Translations under genes and position numbers: made by a program | Notes under the pieces: generated by a model | Seen by the model: the letters and a program-made list of their open reading frames with translations, nothing else | Database searches by the model: none | Told to the model about the DNA's origin: nothing | Shown: positions 8,678 to 16,491 of the stretch, piece after piece | How positions within the stretch are numbered: the first letter of the stretch is position 1 | Layout: every line of letters begins with the position of its first letter | Source of the DNA: DASTPP01 sp035762175 | GTDB lineage: Bacteria; Myxococcota_A; Polyangia; Polyangiales; Polyangiaceae | Reading direction: 5' to 3' | DNA: 64,000 nucleotides | NCBI GenBank assembly: GCA_035762175.1 | Contig: DASTPP010000400.1 | Location: 54,867 to 118,866, forward strand

Positions 8678-9790
8678 ATGCCGCTCACGCGCTCGCTCCG
8701 TCTCCTGGCCTTCGCCCTCTACGCGATTGCGGGCGCGTCCGAGCTGGCCGACCCGGGGCCTCAAGGGGTGCCGCCCCTCGCCTGGGTCGTCAGCTACCTG
8801 GCCTTCGGCCTGGGGCTGGCCCTGGCCGAACCTGAAGGCTCGGTCCGCCGGCGCCTGGGCGGGCTCCTGGTGCAGACGCCGGCGCTCTTGTCGATGGCCT
8901 GGCTCGTGCCTTGCCGCTTCGGCGCCCTGCTGCTCGTCATCGTCGCCTGGCAGGTGGCGCTGCTCTTCTCGCCGCGCGTGCTCGCTTTGTGGATCAGCGC
9001 CCAGACGCTGGCGGTCGGCTGCTGTCTGTGCTCGGGCGACGGTGCGTCCGCGTGCACGTCGTACCTGATCGGCCTGCTCGGCTCGCAGGTCTTCGCCGCG
9101 GTGACGGTGCTCGTCGCGCGGCGCGAGGCCGAGGCGCGGGGCGAGCTCGCCCGGGCGAACGCCGAGCTCTTGGCGACCCGGGCCCTCTTGGCCGAGGCGA
9201 GCCGGGCGCAAGAGCGGGCGCGCATCGCGCGGGAGATGCACGACGTGCTCGGGCACGGCCTGACGGCGCTCGGCCTGCAGCTCGAGGTGGCCCGGCACCT
9301 CTTGCCGGAGGGCGACGCGCGCTCGCACGTGGCCCGGGCGCGCGAGGTGGGGGCGAACCTCTTGCGCGAGGTGCGCGAGGTGGTGGGCAAGACGCGCGAC
9401 GGGGCCGCCCCCGACCTCGGGCGCGCGCTGCGGGTGCTCGCCGAGCAGACGCCGGGCCTGCGGGTGCACCTCGAGATGCCCGAGCCCTTCCTGGTCGAAG
9501 ACGGCGAGCGGGCGCACTGCGTGCTGCGCTGCGTGCAAGAGGTCGTGACCAACACGCTGCGCCACGCCGGGGCCCAGAACCTCTGGGTGACCATCGGCAG
9601 CACGCCCGAGGGCGTGACCATCGACGCGCGCGACGACGGGCGCTGCGCCGGCGAGGTGTGCCCGGGCGTGGGCCTCTCGGGCATGGCCGAGCGGGTGCGG
9701 GCGGTGGGCGGCACGCTCGCCTTCGAGCTGAGCCCCTCGCAGCCCTTCGCCCTGAGCGCGCGGCTGCCGGCGCGCGCGGGGGCGGCTTGA
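8678..9790 (+). CDS. Membrane histidine kinase (HisKA_3, DesK-like)
   Basis: 370 aa from ATG 8678, chosen because the palindromic element and likely -10 lie directly upstream; an ATG at 8621 would place the operator inside the gene. Several membrane segments fill residues 1-145. Loop LAVGCCLCSGDGASAC (112-126) carries four Cys, a possible metal or redox sensor. A coiled coil follows, then the HisKA_3 box REMHDVLGHGLTALG with phospho-acceptor His188, and an HATPase domain (N box VVTNTLRHA, G box GVGLSGMAERV). The partner regulator overlaps its stop. Signal unknown. Confidence 0.85.
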   Translation: MPLTRSLRLLAFALYAIAGASELADPGPQGVPPLAWVVSYLAFGLGLALAEPEGSVRRRLGGLLVQTPALLSMAWLVPCRFGALLLVIVAWQVALLFSPRVLALWISAQTLAVGCCLCSGDGASACTSYLIGLLGSQVFAAVTVLVARREAEARGELARANAELLATRALLAEASRAQERARIAREMHDVLGHGLTALGLQLEVARHLLPEGDARSHVARAREVGANLLREVREVVGKTRDGAAPDLGRALRVLAEQTPGLRVHLEMPEPFLVEDGERAHCVLRCVQEVVTNTLRHAGAQNLWVTIGSTPEGVTIDARDDGRCAGEVCPGVGLSGMAERVRAVGGTLAFELSPSQPFALSARLPARAGAA

Positions 9791-10428
9791 TCCGCATCGC
9801 GCTCGCCGACGATCAGACGCTCGTCCGCCAGGGCATCCGCAGCCTGCTCGGGCTGGTGCCCGACTTCGAGCTCGTGGCCGAGGCGTCCGACGGCGAGGAG
9901 GCCGTGCGCGCGGTCGAGGCGACGCGGCCCGACGTCCTGCTGCTCGACGTGCGCATGCCCCGGGGCGACGGGCTCTTCGTCGCGCGCACGCTCTCGGCGC
10001 GGGGCGCGCTGCCGCCGACGCTCGTGCTGACGACCTTCGACGACGACGAGGCCGAGCGCGAGGCGCTGCGCGCCGGGGTGCGGGGCTTTCTCTTGAAGGA
10101 CGTCTCGCTCGAGCGGCTCGTGGCCGCGGTGCGCTCGGTGGCCGCGGGGGGCACCGCCTTCGAGCCCGGGCTCACCGAGCGCGCCCGGCGCGATCTCGCG
10201 GGCGCGGCCCCGGCCGCCGTCGAGGGGGGCTCGGCCGAGCCCATCACGGCGCGCGAGCGCGAGGTGCTGCGGCTGCTCGCCGCCGGCTACAGCAACCGCG
10301 AGATCGCCAAGACGCTCTGCGTGGCCGAGGGCACGGTGAAGAACCACGTGTCGCACATCCTCGATAAGCTCGGCGTGCGCGACCGCACGCGGGCCGTGCT
10401 GACGGCGGTGCGCCTCGGCTACCTCTGA
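9787..10428 (+). CDS. NarL/FixJ-family response regulator
   Basis: 213 aa starting at TTG 9787 in a TTGA overlap with the kinase stop, the usual arrangement for coupled two-component genes. Receiver domain 1-120: acidic pocket LADDQ, phospho-acceptor Asp54 (LLLDVRMP), Thr in LVLTTFD and Lys in FLLKD. LuxR-type HTH at ~148-213: ITAREREVLRLLAAGYSNREI and GTVKNHVSHILDKLGV. Phosphorylated by the upstream kinase; probably binds the palindrome shared by its own operon and the OPT locus (inference). Confidence 0.88.
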   Translation: MIRIALADDQTLVRQGIRSLLGLVPDFELVAEASDGEEAVRAVEATRPDVLLLDVRMPRGDGLFVARTLSARGALPPTLVLTTFDDDEAEREALRAGVRGFLLKDVSLERLVAAVRSVAAGGTAFEPGLTERARRDLAGAAPAAVEGGSAEPITAREREVLRLLAAGYSNREIAKTLCVAEGTVKNHVSHILDKLGVRDRTRAVLTAVRLGYL

Positions 10429-10481
10429 GCGGCGGCCCGGGCGAGGGGCGGGCGCGGCCCCGGCCCCGCCGCGCCCGCGAT

Positions 10482-10526
10482 CGTGACTTCCGGCACATTG
10501 TCGGGCCCGCCTTGCGGCGATAGCCC
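10482..10526 (+). promoter_or_regulatory. Second copy of the operator, promoter of the OPT locus
   Basis: CGTGACTTCCGGCACAT (10482-10498) is identical to the element before the kinase gene; here the palindrome is imperfect (CCGGCACATTGTCGGG, 10490-10505). TTGTCG (10498-10503) and TAGCCC (10521-10526) are 17 bp apart and can serve as -35 and -10. The weaker dyad with a better -35 may mean the two sites respond differently. Confidence 0.55.
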
Positions 10527-10532
10527 TGAGGC

Positions 10533-10604
10533 ATGACGATTCGCGCTTTCCGTCTCGCACTTCCTTCCGCCGCGGCCCGCGGCGGCGCGCCCCCGGCCGC
10601 GTGA
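10533..10604 (+). CDS. Possible 23-aa leader peptide
   Basis: ATG 10533 opens a short frame (MTIRAFRLALPS...) that ends in TGA at 10602-10604, overlapping the GTG start of the OPT gene as GTGA. It is the first start codon after the predicted promoter. It is basic, without tandem codons typical of attenuators, so translational coupling is the simplest reading. It could also be chance. Confidence 0.4.
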   Translation: MTIRAFRLALPSAAARGGAPPAA

Positions 10605-12283
10605 CGCCCGCCGTGCTCCGAGCCCCGAGCGCCAGCGTGCCCTTCGCGCCGCCGAGCCGCCCCGCCGAGGCGGGCGCGCCCGAGAGCCAGCGATCGCCCG
10701 GCGGGCCCGGGGGCGCCGCGGCCAGCTGGGGCGCCTTCGCCGCCGCGGCGGGCGTCGCGGCGCTGGTGGGCGCGCTCTTTCCTTATGTTATTTTGAAAGT
10801 TGGCTTCGGCCCCAACGCCTCGATCGTCTCGACGCTCGCGGCCGGCGCGCTGCTCTCGGCCCGGCGCGGGGCGCGGCCCGGCGACCGCGTCGCGCTGCAC
10901 CTCGCGCAGGCCGCCGGCGTCGCCGCGGCGCAGAGCGCCTTCGGGTGCGTGGCGCTCGCGGCGCTCGAGCTGTGGCGGGGGCGGGCGGGCCTCGAGGCGG
11001 TCCCGCGGCCCTCGGGCGGCGGGGCGCTCGTCGTCTGGCTCGCCGCGGCCGGCTGCCTCGGCGTGCTCGTCGCGGGGGGCCTGCGCCGCGCGTACCTCGC
11101 CGACGCGGCGCTGCCCTTCGCCGGCGGCGTCGTGGGCGCCGAGGCCATCCTCGTCTTCGAGTCGGGGCGGCGCGCGCTCGGCGGGCGCCTGCGGGCCCTC
11201 GCCAAGGCGGCGGCGGCCTCGGCGGCCTGGGCGCTCGCGTCGGCGGGCCGGCCCGGCGCCTGGGGCGGCGTCGCGCTCGGCTCGGGCATCCTGCTCGGGC
11301 CCCGCGTCGCCCTCTCGCTCGGCGCGGGCTCGCTCGCGGCGCGCGGGCCGCTCGCCCCGACGGCGCTCTGGGCCGCGGTCGGCCTCGTGCTCGGCAGCTC
11401 GCTCGCGCGCGCCCTGCTCGCGCGCGCCGCGCCGCCCCCCGGCGCGGCGCCGGCGTCGGCCCGCGGCCCGCGGGGGCCGGGCGGCGACGGCGACCTGCCC
11501 CCGCGCGCCCGCTGGCTCGCCGCGCTCGCCGCCCTGGTGGCGCTCTGCGCGTCGGGCCGCGACGCGTGGGGCGTGCCGGTCTGGCTCACGCTCGCCGGTG
11601 TCGCGCTCTCGCTGCCGCTGCTGCTCGTCGGCGCGCGGGTGCTCGGCGAGACGAGCTGGGCGCCGGCGACGACCCTGACGGCGGCCGCGCAGGCGCTGCT
11701 CGGCCTGCTCGTGCCGGGGTGCGCGTCGGCGATGGTGGTCGGCAGCGCCGCGGGCGGCGCCATCCCCGCCTGCGGCGCGCACCTCTTGCAGAGCCTGCGC
11801 ACCGCCCAGCTCGTGGGCGCGCGCCCGCGCGAGACCGCGCTCGCGCAGCTGCTCGGCACCGCGGTCGGCGCGGCCGCGCTCGGGGTGACCTTCCCGCTGC
11901 TGGCGCGCCACTACGGGTTCGGTAGCAACGGCCTCGCCCCGCCGCTCGGCCTGCGCCTGGCCGAGCTCGGCGAGTCGCTCGCGCGCGGCCCGGGCGCGCT
12001 GCCTCCGGGGGCGCGCTGGGCGCTCGCGGCCGCGGCGCTCGCCGGCGCCGCCCTCGCGCTCGCCGAGCGGCGCTTCGGCCGGCGCGCCCCCTCGGCCGCG
12101 GCGCTCGGCGTGGGGCTCTTGCTGCCGCTCTCGGCGTCGCTGCCGGCGCTCGCCGGCGCGCTCGGCGCGGCGGCCTGGGCGCGGGCGCGCCCCGCCGCGA
12201 GCCGCGAGTTCGGCGCGCCCGTCGCGGCGGGGCTCGTCGCCGGCGAGGCCGTGGTCGCCGTCGTCGCGGCGCTCTTCGCGTGA
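10601..12283 (+). CDS. OPT-family oligopeptide / metal-peptide transporter
   Basis: 560 aa, hydrophobic throughout after a ~40-residue Pro/Ala-rich N-terminus. The first membrane block has the OPT signature pattern FPYVILKVGFGPNASIVSTL, and the last has LVAGEAVVAVVAALFA, as expected for this family; a dozen or more segments lie between. Established knowledge: OPT proteins import peptides, siderophores or metal chelates by proton coupling, without an ABC ATPase. Length matches bacterial OPTs. The predicted operator suggests control by the adjacent two-component system. GTG 10601 couples it to the short upstream frame. Its 3' end is tandemly duplicated downstream. Confidence 0.75.
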   Translation: MTPAVLRAPSASVPFAPPSRPAEAGAPESQRSPGGPGGAAASWGAFAAAAGVAALVGALFPYVILKVGFGPNASIVSTLAAGALLSARRGARPGDRVALHLAQAAGVAAAQSAFGCVALAALELWRGRAGLEAVPRPSGGGALVVWLAAAGCLGVLVAGGLRRAYLADAALPFAGGVVGAEAILVFESGRRALGGRLRALAKAAAASAAWALASAGRPGAWGGVALGSGILLGPRVALSLGAGSLAARGPLAPTALWAAVGLVLGSSLARALLARAAPPPGAAPASARGPRGPGGDGDLPPRARWLAALAALVALCASGRDAWGVPVWLTLAGVALSLPLLLVGARVLGETSWAPATTLTAAAQALLGLLVPGCASAMVVGSAAGGAIPACGAHLLQSLRTAQLVGARPRETALAQLLGTAVGAAALGVTFPLLARHYGFGSNGLAPPLGLRLAELGESLARGPGALPPGARWALAAAALAGAALALAERRFGRRAPSAAALGVGLLLPLSASLPALAGALGAAAWARARPAASREFGAPVAAGLVAGEAVVAVVAALFA

Positions 12284-12390
12284 CCGCAGCTGTCGCCGTC
12301 GTCGCCGCGCTCTTCGCGTGACCGCGGTCGCTGCCCTCGCCGCGCTCTCCGCGTGACCGCGGTCGCTGCCTTCGCGGCGCCCTTCGCGCA
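12252..12390. repeat. Tandem duplications of the OPT gene 3' end (35-38 bp)
   Basis: The sequence around the stop, CTCTTCGCGTGACCGC, begins at 12272 within the gene and recurs as CTCTTCGCG at 12310, CTCTCCGCG at 12345 and CCCTTCGCG at 12380. The first two extra copies retain TGACCGC. Each unit also repeats the preceding GTCGCCGTCGTCGC-like codons. Spacings are 38, 35 and 35 bp, so the copies are out of frame with each other. No gene is seen in 12391-12546. Confidence 0.75.
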
Positions 12391-12546
12391 AGCCGGCGCG
12401 GCCCGGGGCCCGAAAAAGGCGAAGGGCCGGCGCCTTCGCGGCGCCCGGGCGCCGTGGGGCGCCGGGGCGTCGCGGAGGCGGCCGGCCCGTCGGGGCGCGC
12501 CCTCCGGCCGGCGGGGCCGGCGAGCGCGCGCGGGGGCGAGGCGGGC

Positions 12547-13077
12547 TCAGCCCTGCCAGGGCAGCTCGATGTGGATATCCACGTCCGAGCGGATCTTGAG
12601 CGCGCCGAGCAGCGCCTTGAACTGCTCGATGCCGAAGTCAGGCTGGTTGATCTTGATGTCGGCGACCTGGCGGCCGTTCTCCGAGCGGGTGGCAAACTGG
12701 ATCTGGCGGGTCTGGCCGCGGATCGAGAGGTTGCCCGTGACGTGGTACTGGCCGGGGCCCGCGGGCGCCACGTGCGTCGACTGGAAGCGCACCTCGGGGA
12801 ACTGGTCGGCCTTGAGGACGTCCTTCGCGGCGTTCGACTCGATCTCGGCGCGGTCCTTGTCGCTGACGTCGGACGGGGTCTTGCCGTCGGCCGTGGCGCG
12901 CTCGACGCGGAGCGAGCTCGCGTCGAAGTGCGCGTCCATCATCAGCGTGTTGGGGTCGACGTCGATGTAATAACGATGAACGCGGAACGTCACGTCGTGC
13001 CCGACGCGGGCCAGCATGCCTTCGCGGTAGGAGTTAACGAAGACGGCGGAGTTGGTAGGGTCGAATCGAATAGTCAT
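12547..13077 (-). CDS. YceI-like lipocalin-fold protein
   Basis: 176 aa from ATG 13077. Sequence pattern of the YceI family: N-terminal FDPTNSAVFVNSYREG, GHDVTFRV, central DVLKADQFPEVRFQST, then YHVTGNLSIRGQTRQIQF and the C-terminal DFGIEQFKALLGALKIRSDVDI. YceI proteins bind isoprenoid lipids in a beta-barrel and are usually periplasmic. This one lacks a signal peptide, so it is probably cytosolic or exported differently. The region upstream to 13400 is non-coding and relatively A/T-rich, likely its promoter. Confidence 0.8.
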   Translation of the reverse strand: MTIRFDPTNSAVFVNSYREGMLARVGHDVTFRVHRYYIDVDPNTLMMDAHFDASSLRVERATADGKTPSDVSDKDRAEIESNAAKDVLKADQFPEVRFQSTHVAPAGPGQYHVTGNLSIRGQTRQIQFATRSENGRQVADIKINQPDFGIEQFKALLGALKIRSDVDIHIELPWQG

Positions 13078-13400
13078 GGTTAGCGCACCATACTCCAAGA
13101 ATTTGACCCTGCCGAGGGGGTCGTGGGGGGGGTCAGGTCGAAAGCACAAAACGCTTCGCGAGAGCCATTTTTGGCTTACTTGCGGCCCCTCGGGAGGGCC
13201 CCTGCATGCCCCCCTCGCGGCGCGCGCCTTGCATGAAAAAGAGGTACTCATAAAATCTTTCACCGAGGCCGAACGGTTTTGAGAGTTTCGTTCGTCGTGG
13301 CGTGCGCGCCCATGACATGACGCGCGCGCCGCGCTCGCGCGTCTGCCGCCGCGCGTCGTCGCGCCGTCGGTCATCGCGTCGTCGACGGCAGAGTGACTCG
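13078..13400. other. Intergenic region upstream of YceI
   Basis: About 320 bp with no recognisable gene. It contains more A/T than usual (TCTTTCACC, CATTTTTGGC) and a short GGCCCCTCGGGAGGGCC dyad near 13183-13200. It probably holds the YceI promoter; the right end borders the cupin remnant. Confidence 0.35.
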
Positions 13401-13562
13401 GTCGTGCGCCTCGGCGTCATCGCGGGCGAGTTTCATTGGCACAAGCACGACGGCTAGGACGAGTTCTTCCTCGTGCTCGAGGGCCGGCCCCTGCTCGACA
13501 TCGAGGGCCGCGGCACGGTAACGCTCGGGCCGCACCAAGCGTACACGGTGCCGAGGGCGTAA
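13401..13562 (+). pseudogene. Cupin-domain protein remnant with in-frame stop
   Basis: Reading from 13401 gives 53 codons that look like the first cupin motif of mannose-6-phosphate isomerase-like proteins: GEFHWHKHDG, a TAG at 13455-13457, then DEFFLVLEGRPLLDIEGRG and VTLGPHQAYTVPRA before TAA at 13560. The metal-binding His residues and Glu (HWHKH...E) are intact apart from the stop replacing one codon. No start is seen and the C-terminus is missing, so the gene is truncated as well as interrupted. Confidence 0.65.
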
Positions 13563-13699
13563 GGATAGAGGGCTATCCGCCCCCGGTCGATCTTTCTGCC
13601 GTGACTGGCCCGTCGCGCGGCGGCGCCGACGCAAGGGCAACCGAGAGGTTGCGTCTGGTCGGGGCGCGGCCTAGCCTACGCGCGCCCCGGAGGTCGCGC

Positions 13700-13771
13700 A
13701 TGGCCGAGACGAACCCCCACCGCATCGAGACGACCGAGACCACCGCGCGCCATGCCGGCCAGGCGGGCTGA
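13700..13771 (+). CDS. Possible 23-aa peptide upstream of the ArsR-type gene
   Basis: ATG 13700 is preceded by GGAGG (13689-13693) at good spacing and reads MAETNPHRIETTETT... to TGA 13769-13771, overlapping the next gene by 20 bp in another frame. It may be an upstream coupling peptide or the stub of a deleted gene. I do not recognise it. Confidence 0.3.
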   Translation: MAETNPHRIETTETTARHAGQAG

Positions 13772-14093
13772 GGCGGCGCTGCGGGGCGCGGCGCCCGTGT
13801 TCGCCGCGCTCGGCGACGAGACGCGGCTCGGCCTCGTCGCGCGGCTCTGCGAGGGCGGGCCCGCGTCGATCGCGCGGCTGAGCGAGGGGGCGGGCGTCAC
13901 GCGCCAGGCCGTGGCCAAGCACCTGCAGGTGCTCGAGGGCGCCGGGCTGGTGCGCGGCGCGCGGCGGGGCCGCGAGAACGTGTTCCGAATCGAGACGCGG
14001 CGGCTCGAAGAGGCGCGGCGCTGCCTCGACCGCATCTCGTCGCAGTGGGACGAGGCGCTCGGCCGGCTCAAGGCGCTCGTCGAAGAAGGCTAG
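13752..14093 (+). CDS. ArsR-family HTH transcriptional regulator
   Basis: 113 aa winged helix. ALGDETRLGLVARL is the usual ArsR N-terminal helix, and IARLSEGAGVTRQAVAKHLQ the recognition helix region, followed by VLEGAGLVRGARRGRENVF as the wing. No Cys ligands, so metal sensing is unlikely. Relatives usually sit beside an SRPBCC/AHSA1 gene; here the neighbour is a dead cupin gene, so the partner may have been lost. Its 3' end overlaps that of the convergent LysR gene by 26 bp. Confidence 0.78.
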   Translation: MPARRAEAALRGAAPVFAALGDETRLGLVARLCEGGPASIARLSEGAGVTRQAVAKHLQVLEGAGLVRGARRGRENVFRIETRRLEEARRCLDRISSQWDEALGRLKALVEEG

Positions 14094-15021
14094 CCGCGGC
14101 CGGCCGGCCCGCGCCGCCCGCCCGCGCCGCCGCGGCTTGGCCGCCGGCGAACGACTCGAGCAAGAAGTCGCGCAGCGCCGTGACGCGGCGGGGCACGTAG
14201 CGCGACGAGGGGTAGACGAGGTGCATCGGCGCGCCGAACGCGCGGTACGCCGGCAGCACGCGCGCGAGCCGCCCGCGCGCGACGTCGTGCGCGCACGCGA
14301 ACAGGGGCAGCTGCCCGAGGCCGACGCCGGCGAGCAGCATGCGCCGCACGAACGACAGGTCGTCGGCCCCGATCGGACCGCCCACCTCGACGCGCTCTTC
14401 GCCGTCGGGCCCCGTCAGCGCCCAGGTCGCGCGCCCCCGCGAGGGGCGGAAGAGCACGCAGCGGTGCCGCGTCAGGTCTTCGACCCGCGCCGGCGTGCCC
14501 CGCCGGGCGAGGTAGCGCGGCGAGGCGAACACCCCCCCCTCGCTCTCGCCGAGCTTGCGCGCCACGAGCGAGCCGTCGCGCAGCGCGCCCGCGCGCAGCG
14601 CCAGGTCGAACCCCTCTTCGACCAGGTCGACCACCCGCCCCGTCAGCACGAGCTCGACGTGCACCCGCGGGTGCCGCCGCACGAAGCGCGCGATCGGCGC
14701 CGCGAGCAGCCGCTCGCCCGCGTCGACCGGCGCCGTCATGCGGATCGCGCCCCGCAGCGCCCCCTGCATGTCGGCCACCGCCGCCGCCGCCTCTTCGACC
14801 CCCGCGAGCCCCCGCGACGCCCGCTCGTAGAACGCCCCGCCCGCCTCCGTCAGCGACACCCGCCGCGTCGAGCGCTGCAGGAGCCGCACGCCGAGCTCGG
14901 CCTCGAGCAGCCCCACCGCCCGGCTCACCGACGACTTCGGCAGCCCGAGCGCCTTCGCCGCCGCCGTGAAGCCCTGATCGTCGACGACCCGCACGAACAC
15001 GGCGACGCGGTTCAAGTCCAT
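14068..15021 (-). CDS. LysR-family transcriptional regulator
   Basis: 317 aa from ATG 15021. N-terminal winged HTH (FTAAAKALGLPKSSVSRAV, then LLEAELGVRLLQRSTR) and a periplasmic-binding-like effector domain from ~90 on (GAIRMTAPVDAG, ARFVRRHPRVHVELVLTGR). The sequence is of the DhcR/CrgA-like group common near DoxX and quinone or aldehyde genes. It is divergent from doxX-like 15118, with a dyad between them, so it likely controls that gene and itself. The last ~25 residues are Ala/Gly-rich and overlap the ArsR-type gene end. Confidence 0.85.
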   Translation of the reverse strand: MDLNRVAVFVRVVDDQGFTAAAKALGLPKSSVSRAVGLLEAELGVRLLQRSTRRVSLTEAGGAFYERASRGLAGVEEAAAAVADMQGALRGAIRMTAPVDAGERLLAAPIARFVRRHPRVHVELVLTGRVVDLVEEGFDLALRAGALRDGSLVARKLGESEGGVFASPRYLARRGTPARVEDLTRHRCVLFRPSRGRATWALTGPDGEERVEVGGPIGADDLSFVRRMLLAGVGLGQLPLFACAHDVARGRLARVLPAYRAFGAPMHLVYPSSRYVPRRVTALRDFLLESFAGGQAAAARAGGAGRPAAASLLRRAP

Positions 15022-15032
15022 CTGTTCGAATG

Positions 15033-15057
15033 TTGCGAACAATGCGTTCGTACGCAA
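15033..15057. promoter_or_regulatory. Candidate LysR-binding dyad
   Basis: Imperfect inverted repeat TTGCG...CGCAA (15033-15037 and 15053-15057), with further symmetric bases between, located in the 96-bp divergent gap between the LysR gene and the DoxX gene. A second TTCGAA lies at 15025-15030. Position and size suit a LysR operator; binding is inferred. Confidence 0.5.
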
Positions 15058-15117
15058 GCCCCTTGTGCGTGGGAGCGCAACGGTCCACTCTGGCCCAGCA
15101 ACACAACGGAGGCGCCC

Positions 15118-15561
15118 ATGCTCACCCGCAAGCTACCCACGGTCGTCCGCGTCCTGCTCGGCCTCGTCTTCTTCGTCTTCGGCCTGAACGGGTTTCTGCA
15201 GTTCCTGCCCCAGCCGCCGATGCCCGGGCCCGCCGGCCAGTTCATCGGCGCCCTCGTCGCCTCGGGCTACCTGTTCCCCCTGCTCAAGCTGACCGAGGTC
15301 GTCGCCGGCGCCATGCTGCTCGCGAACCGCTTCGTGCCCCTCGCCCTGGCCCTGCTCGCGCCCATCATCGTCAACATCGCGGCGTTCCACACGCTGCTCG
15401 CGCCCGGCTACCCCATGGTCGCCTTCCTGCTCGGCACCGAGCTCTACCTCGCCTGGGTCTACCGCGACGCCTTCCGCCCCATGCTCCGCGCCGCCGTCGC
15501 GCCCCGCGTGGGCGAAGCCGAGAGCTCGGCCCCCTCGGCCAAGGCCGCCGCCCCCGCCTGA
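15118..15561 (+). CDS. DoxX family membrane protein
   Basis: 147 aa, four hydrophobic segments: VVRVLLGLVFFVFGLNGFLQF, FIGALVASGYLFPLLKL, VVAGAMLLANRFVPLALALL and MVAFLLGTELYLAWVY. This is the DoxX/DoxD-like pattern. The function of most members is unknown; some take part in sulfur or redox homeostasis. RBS GGAGG at 15109-15113 supports ATG 15118. Divergent from the LysR regulator and probably its target. A short Ala/Ser tail follows the last helix. Confidence 0.8.
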   Translation: MLTRKLPTVVRVLLGLVFFVFGLNGFLQFLPQPPMPGPAGQFIGALVASGYLFPLLKLTEVVAGAMLLANRFVPLALALLAPIIVNIAAFHTLLAPGYPMVAFLLGTELYLAWVYRDAFRPMLRAAVAPRVGEAESSAPSAKAAAPA

Positions 15562-15658
15562 CCCCGACCGCGCGCGCCGTCGCCGCCCGCCGCGCCCCCC
15601 CCGGCGCCCGCGCCCCGGGGGCGGCGCGACGGGGCCCGCGAGGCGCGCGCCCGCCGGC

Positions 15659-16156
15659 TCAGCGCCCGCCCTCGACGTGCTCGCGCAGCGCCGTCAGCAG
15701 CGAGCCCCACCACAGGCCGATCATGCGGCTGAAGGCGGGCCCGACGAGCCCGTGGCGGGCGGGGTGGCCCTCGCGCAGGGCGGCCCAGCCAGAATGGCGG
15801 ACGCTCACCATCGTGCCCTCGCCCGAGGGCACGAAGAGCACCTCGACGAAGGTCGCCTCGCCCGGGGCGAAGTTCGCGTTGCGCCACTCGAGCTCGACGC
15901 GCCAGGGCGGGTCCCACGCGGTGACCCGGCCGACCTCGATCGTGCGCGCCCCCGCGGGGGCCTCGAAGGTCTCGAAGAGCCGGCCGCCCGGCTTCGGCTC
16001 GAAGACGAGGCGGCCGGCCCGGCGGCCCCCGACGCGGTAGGCCGGCCCCGTCTTCCACCAGCGATCGATCTCGCGCGTGAAGACGTCGAACGCGTCCGCC
16101 GGCGCCACGGCCACGTAGACCGACGCCTTCGCCGCGTCGCCCGCCGGCGCGCTCAC
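15659..16156 (-). CDS. SRPBCC / AHSA1-like ligand-binding protein
   Basis: 165 aa from GTG 16156, overlapping the stop of the ArsR gene by 4 bp. Typical features: SVYVAVAPADAFDVFTREID near the N-terminus, PGGRLFETFE, VTAWDPPWRVELEW and a C-terminal helix GPAFSRMIGLWWGSLLTALR. START-fold proteins of this group follow ArsR repressors very often and bind small hydrophobic molecules or act in stress responses; ligand unknown. Last gene of the VOC-ArsR-SRPBCC operon. Confidence 0.8.
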   Translation of the reverse strand: MSAPAGDAAKASVYVAVAPADAFDVFTREIDRWWKTGPAYRVGGRRAGRLVFEPKPGGRLFETFEAPAGARTIEVGRVTAWDPPWRVELEWRNANFAPGEATFVEVLFVPSGEGTMVSVRHSGWAALREGHPARHGLVGPAFSRMIGLWWGSLLTALREHVEGGR

Positions 16157-16491
16157 CGCCCCCCCCGGCCGCGCGTGCGCTCGGCGTGCTCTTTGAAGGC
16201 CGCGAGCTCGCACGCCCAGAACGCCTCGACCTCGTCGAGCCAGCGCCGCAGCTCGCCGAAGGGCCCCCGCCGCAGGCCGTAGACCCGCGCCCGCGCGTCG
16301 TCGCCGTCGGGCCGCTCTTCGACCAGCCCGCTCGCGCGCAGCACCCGCAGGTGCCGGCTCATCGCCGGCGGGCTCACCGCGAGCGCCGCGGCGAGCTCGC
16401 CCGCCCGCCGCGGCCCCGCGCGCAAGAGCTCGACCGCCCGCCGCCGCGTCGGGTCGGCGAGCGCCGTGAAGGTTCGGCCGAGGTCGCTCAC
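16153..16491 (-). CDS. ArsR-family repressor of the VOC/SRPBCC operon
   Basis: 112 aa from GTG 16491, overlapping the VOC gene stop (GTGA). Winged helix: FTALADPTRRRAVELLRAG, then ELAAALAVSPPAMSRHLRVL and ASGLVEERPDGDDARARVY. No metal-ligand Cys. Established knowledge: ArsR-SRPBCC pairs are co-transcribed and the repressor is autoregulatory. The only A/T-rich stretch nearby, with three GTTAA boxes before the VOC gene, is a plausible operator. Confidence 0.82.
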   Translation of the reverse strand: MSDLGRTFTALADPTRRRAVELLRAGPRRAGELAAALAVSPPAMSRHLRVLRASGLVEERPDGDDARARVYGLRRGPFGELRRWLDEVEAFWACELAAFKEHAERTRGRGGR

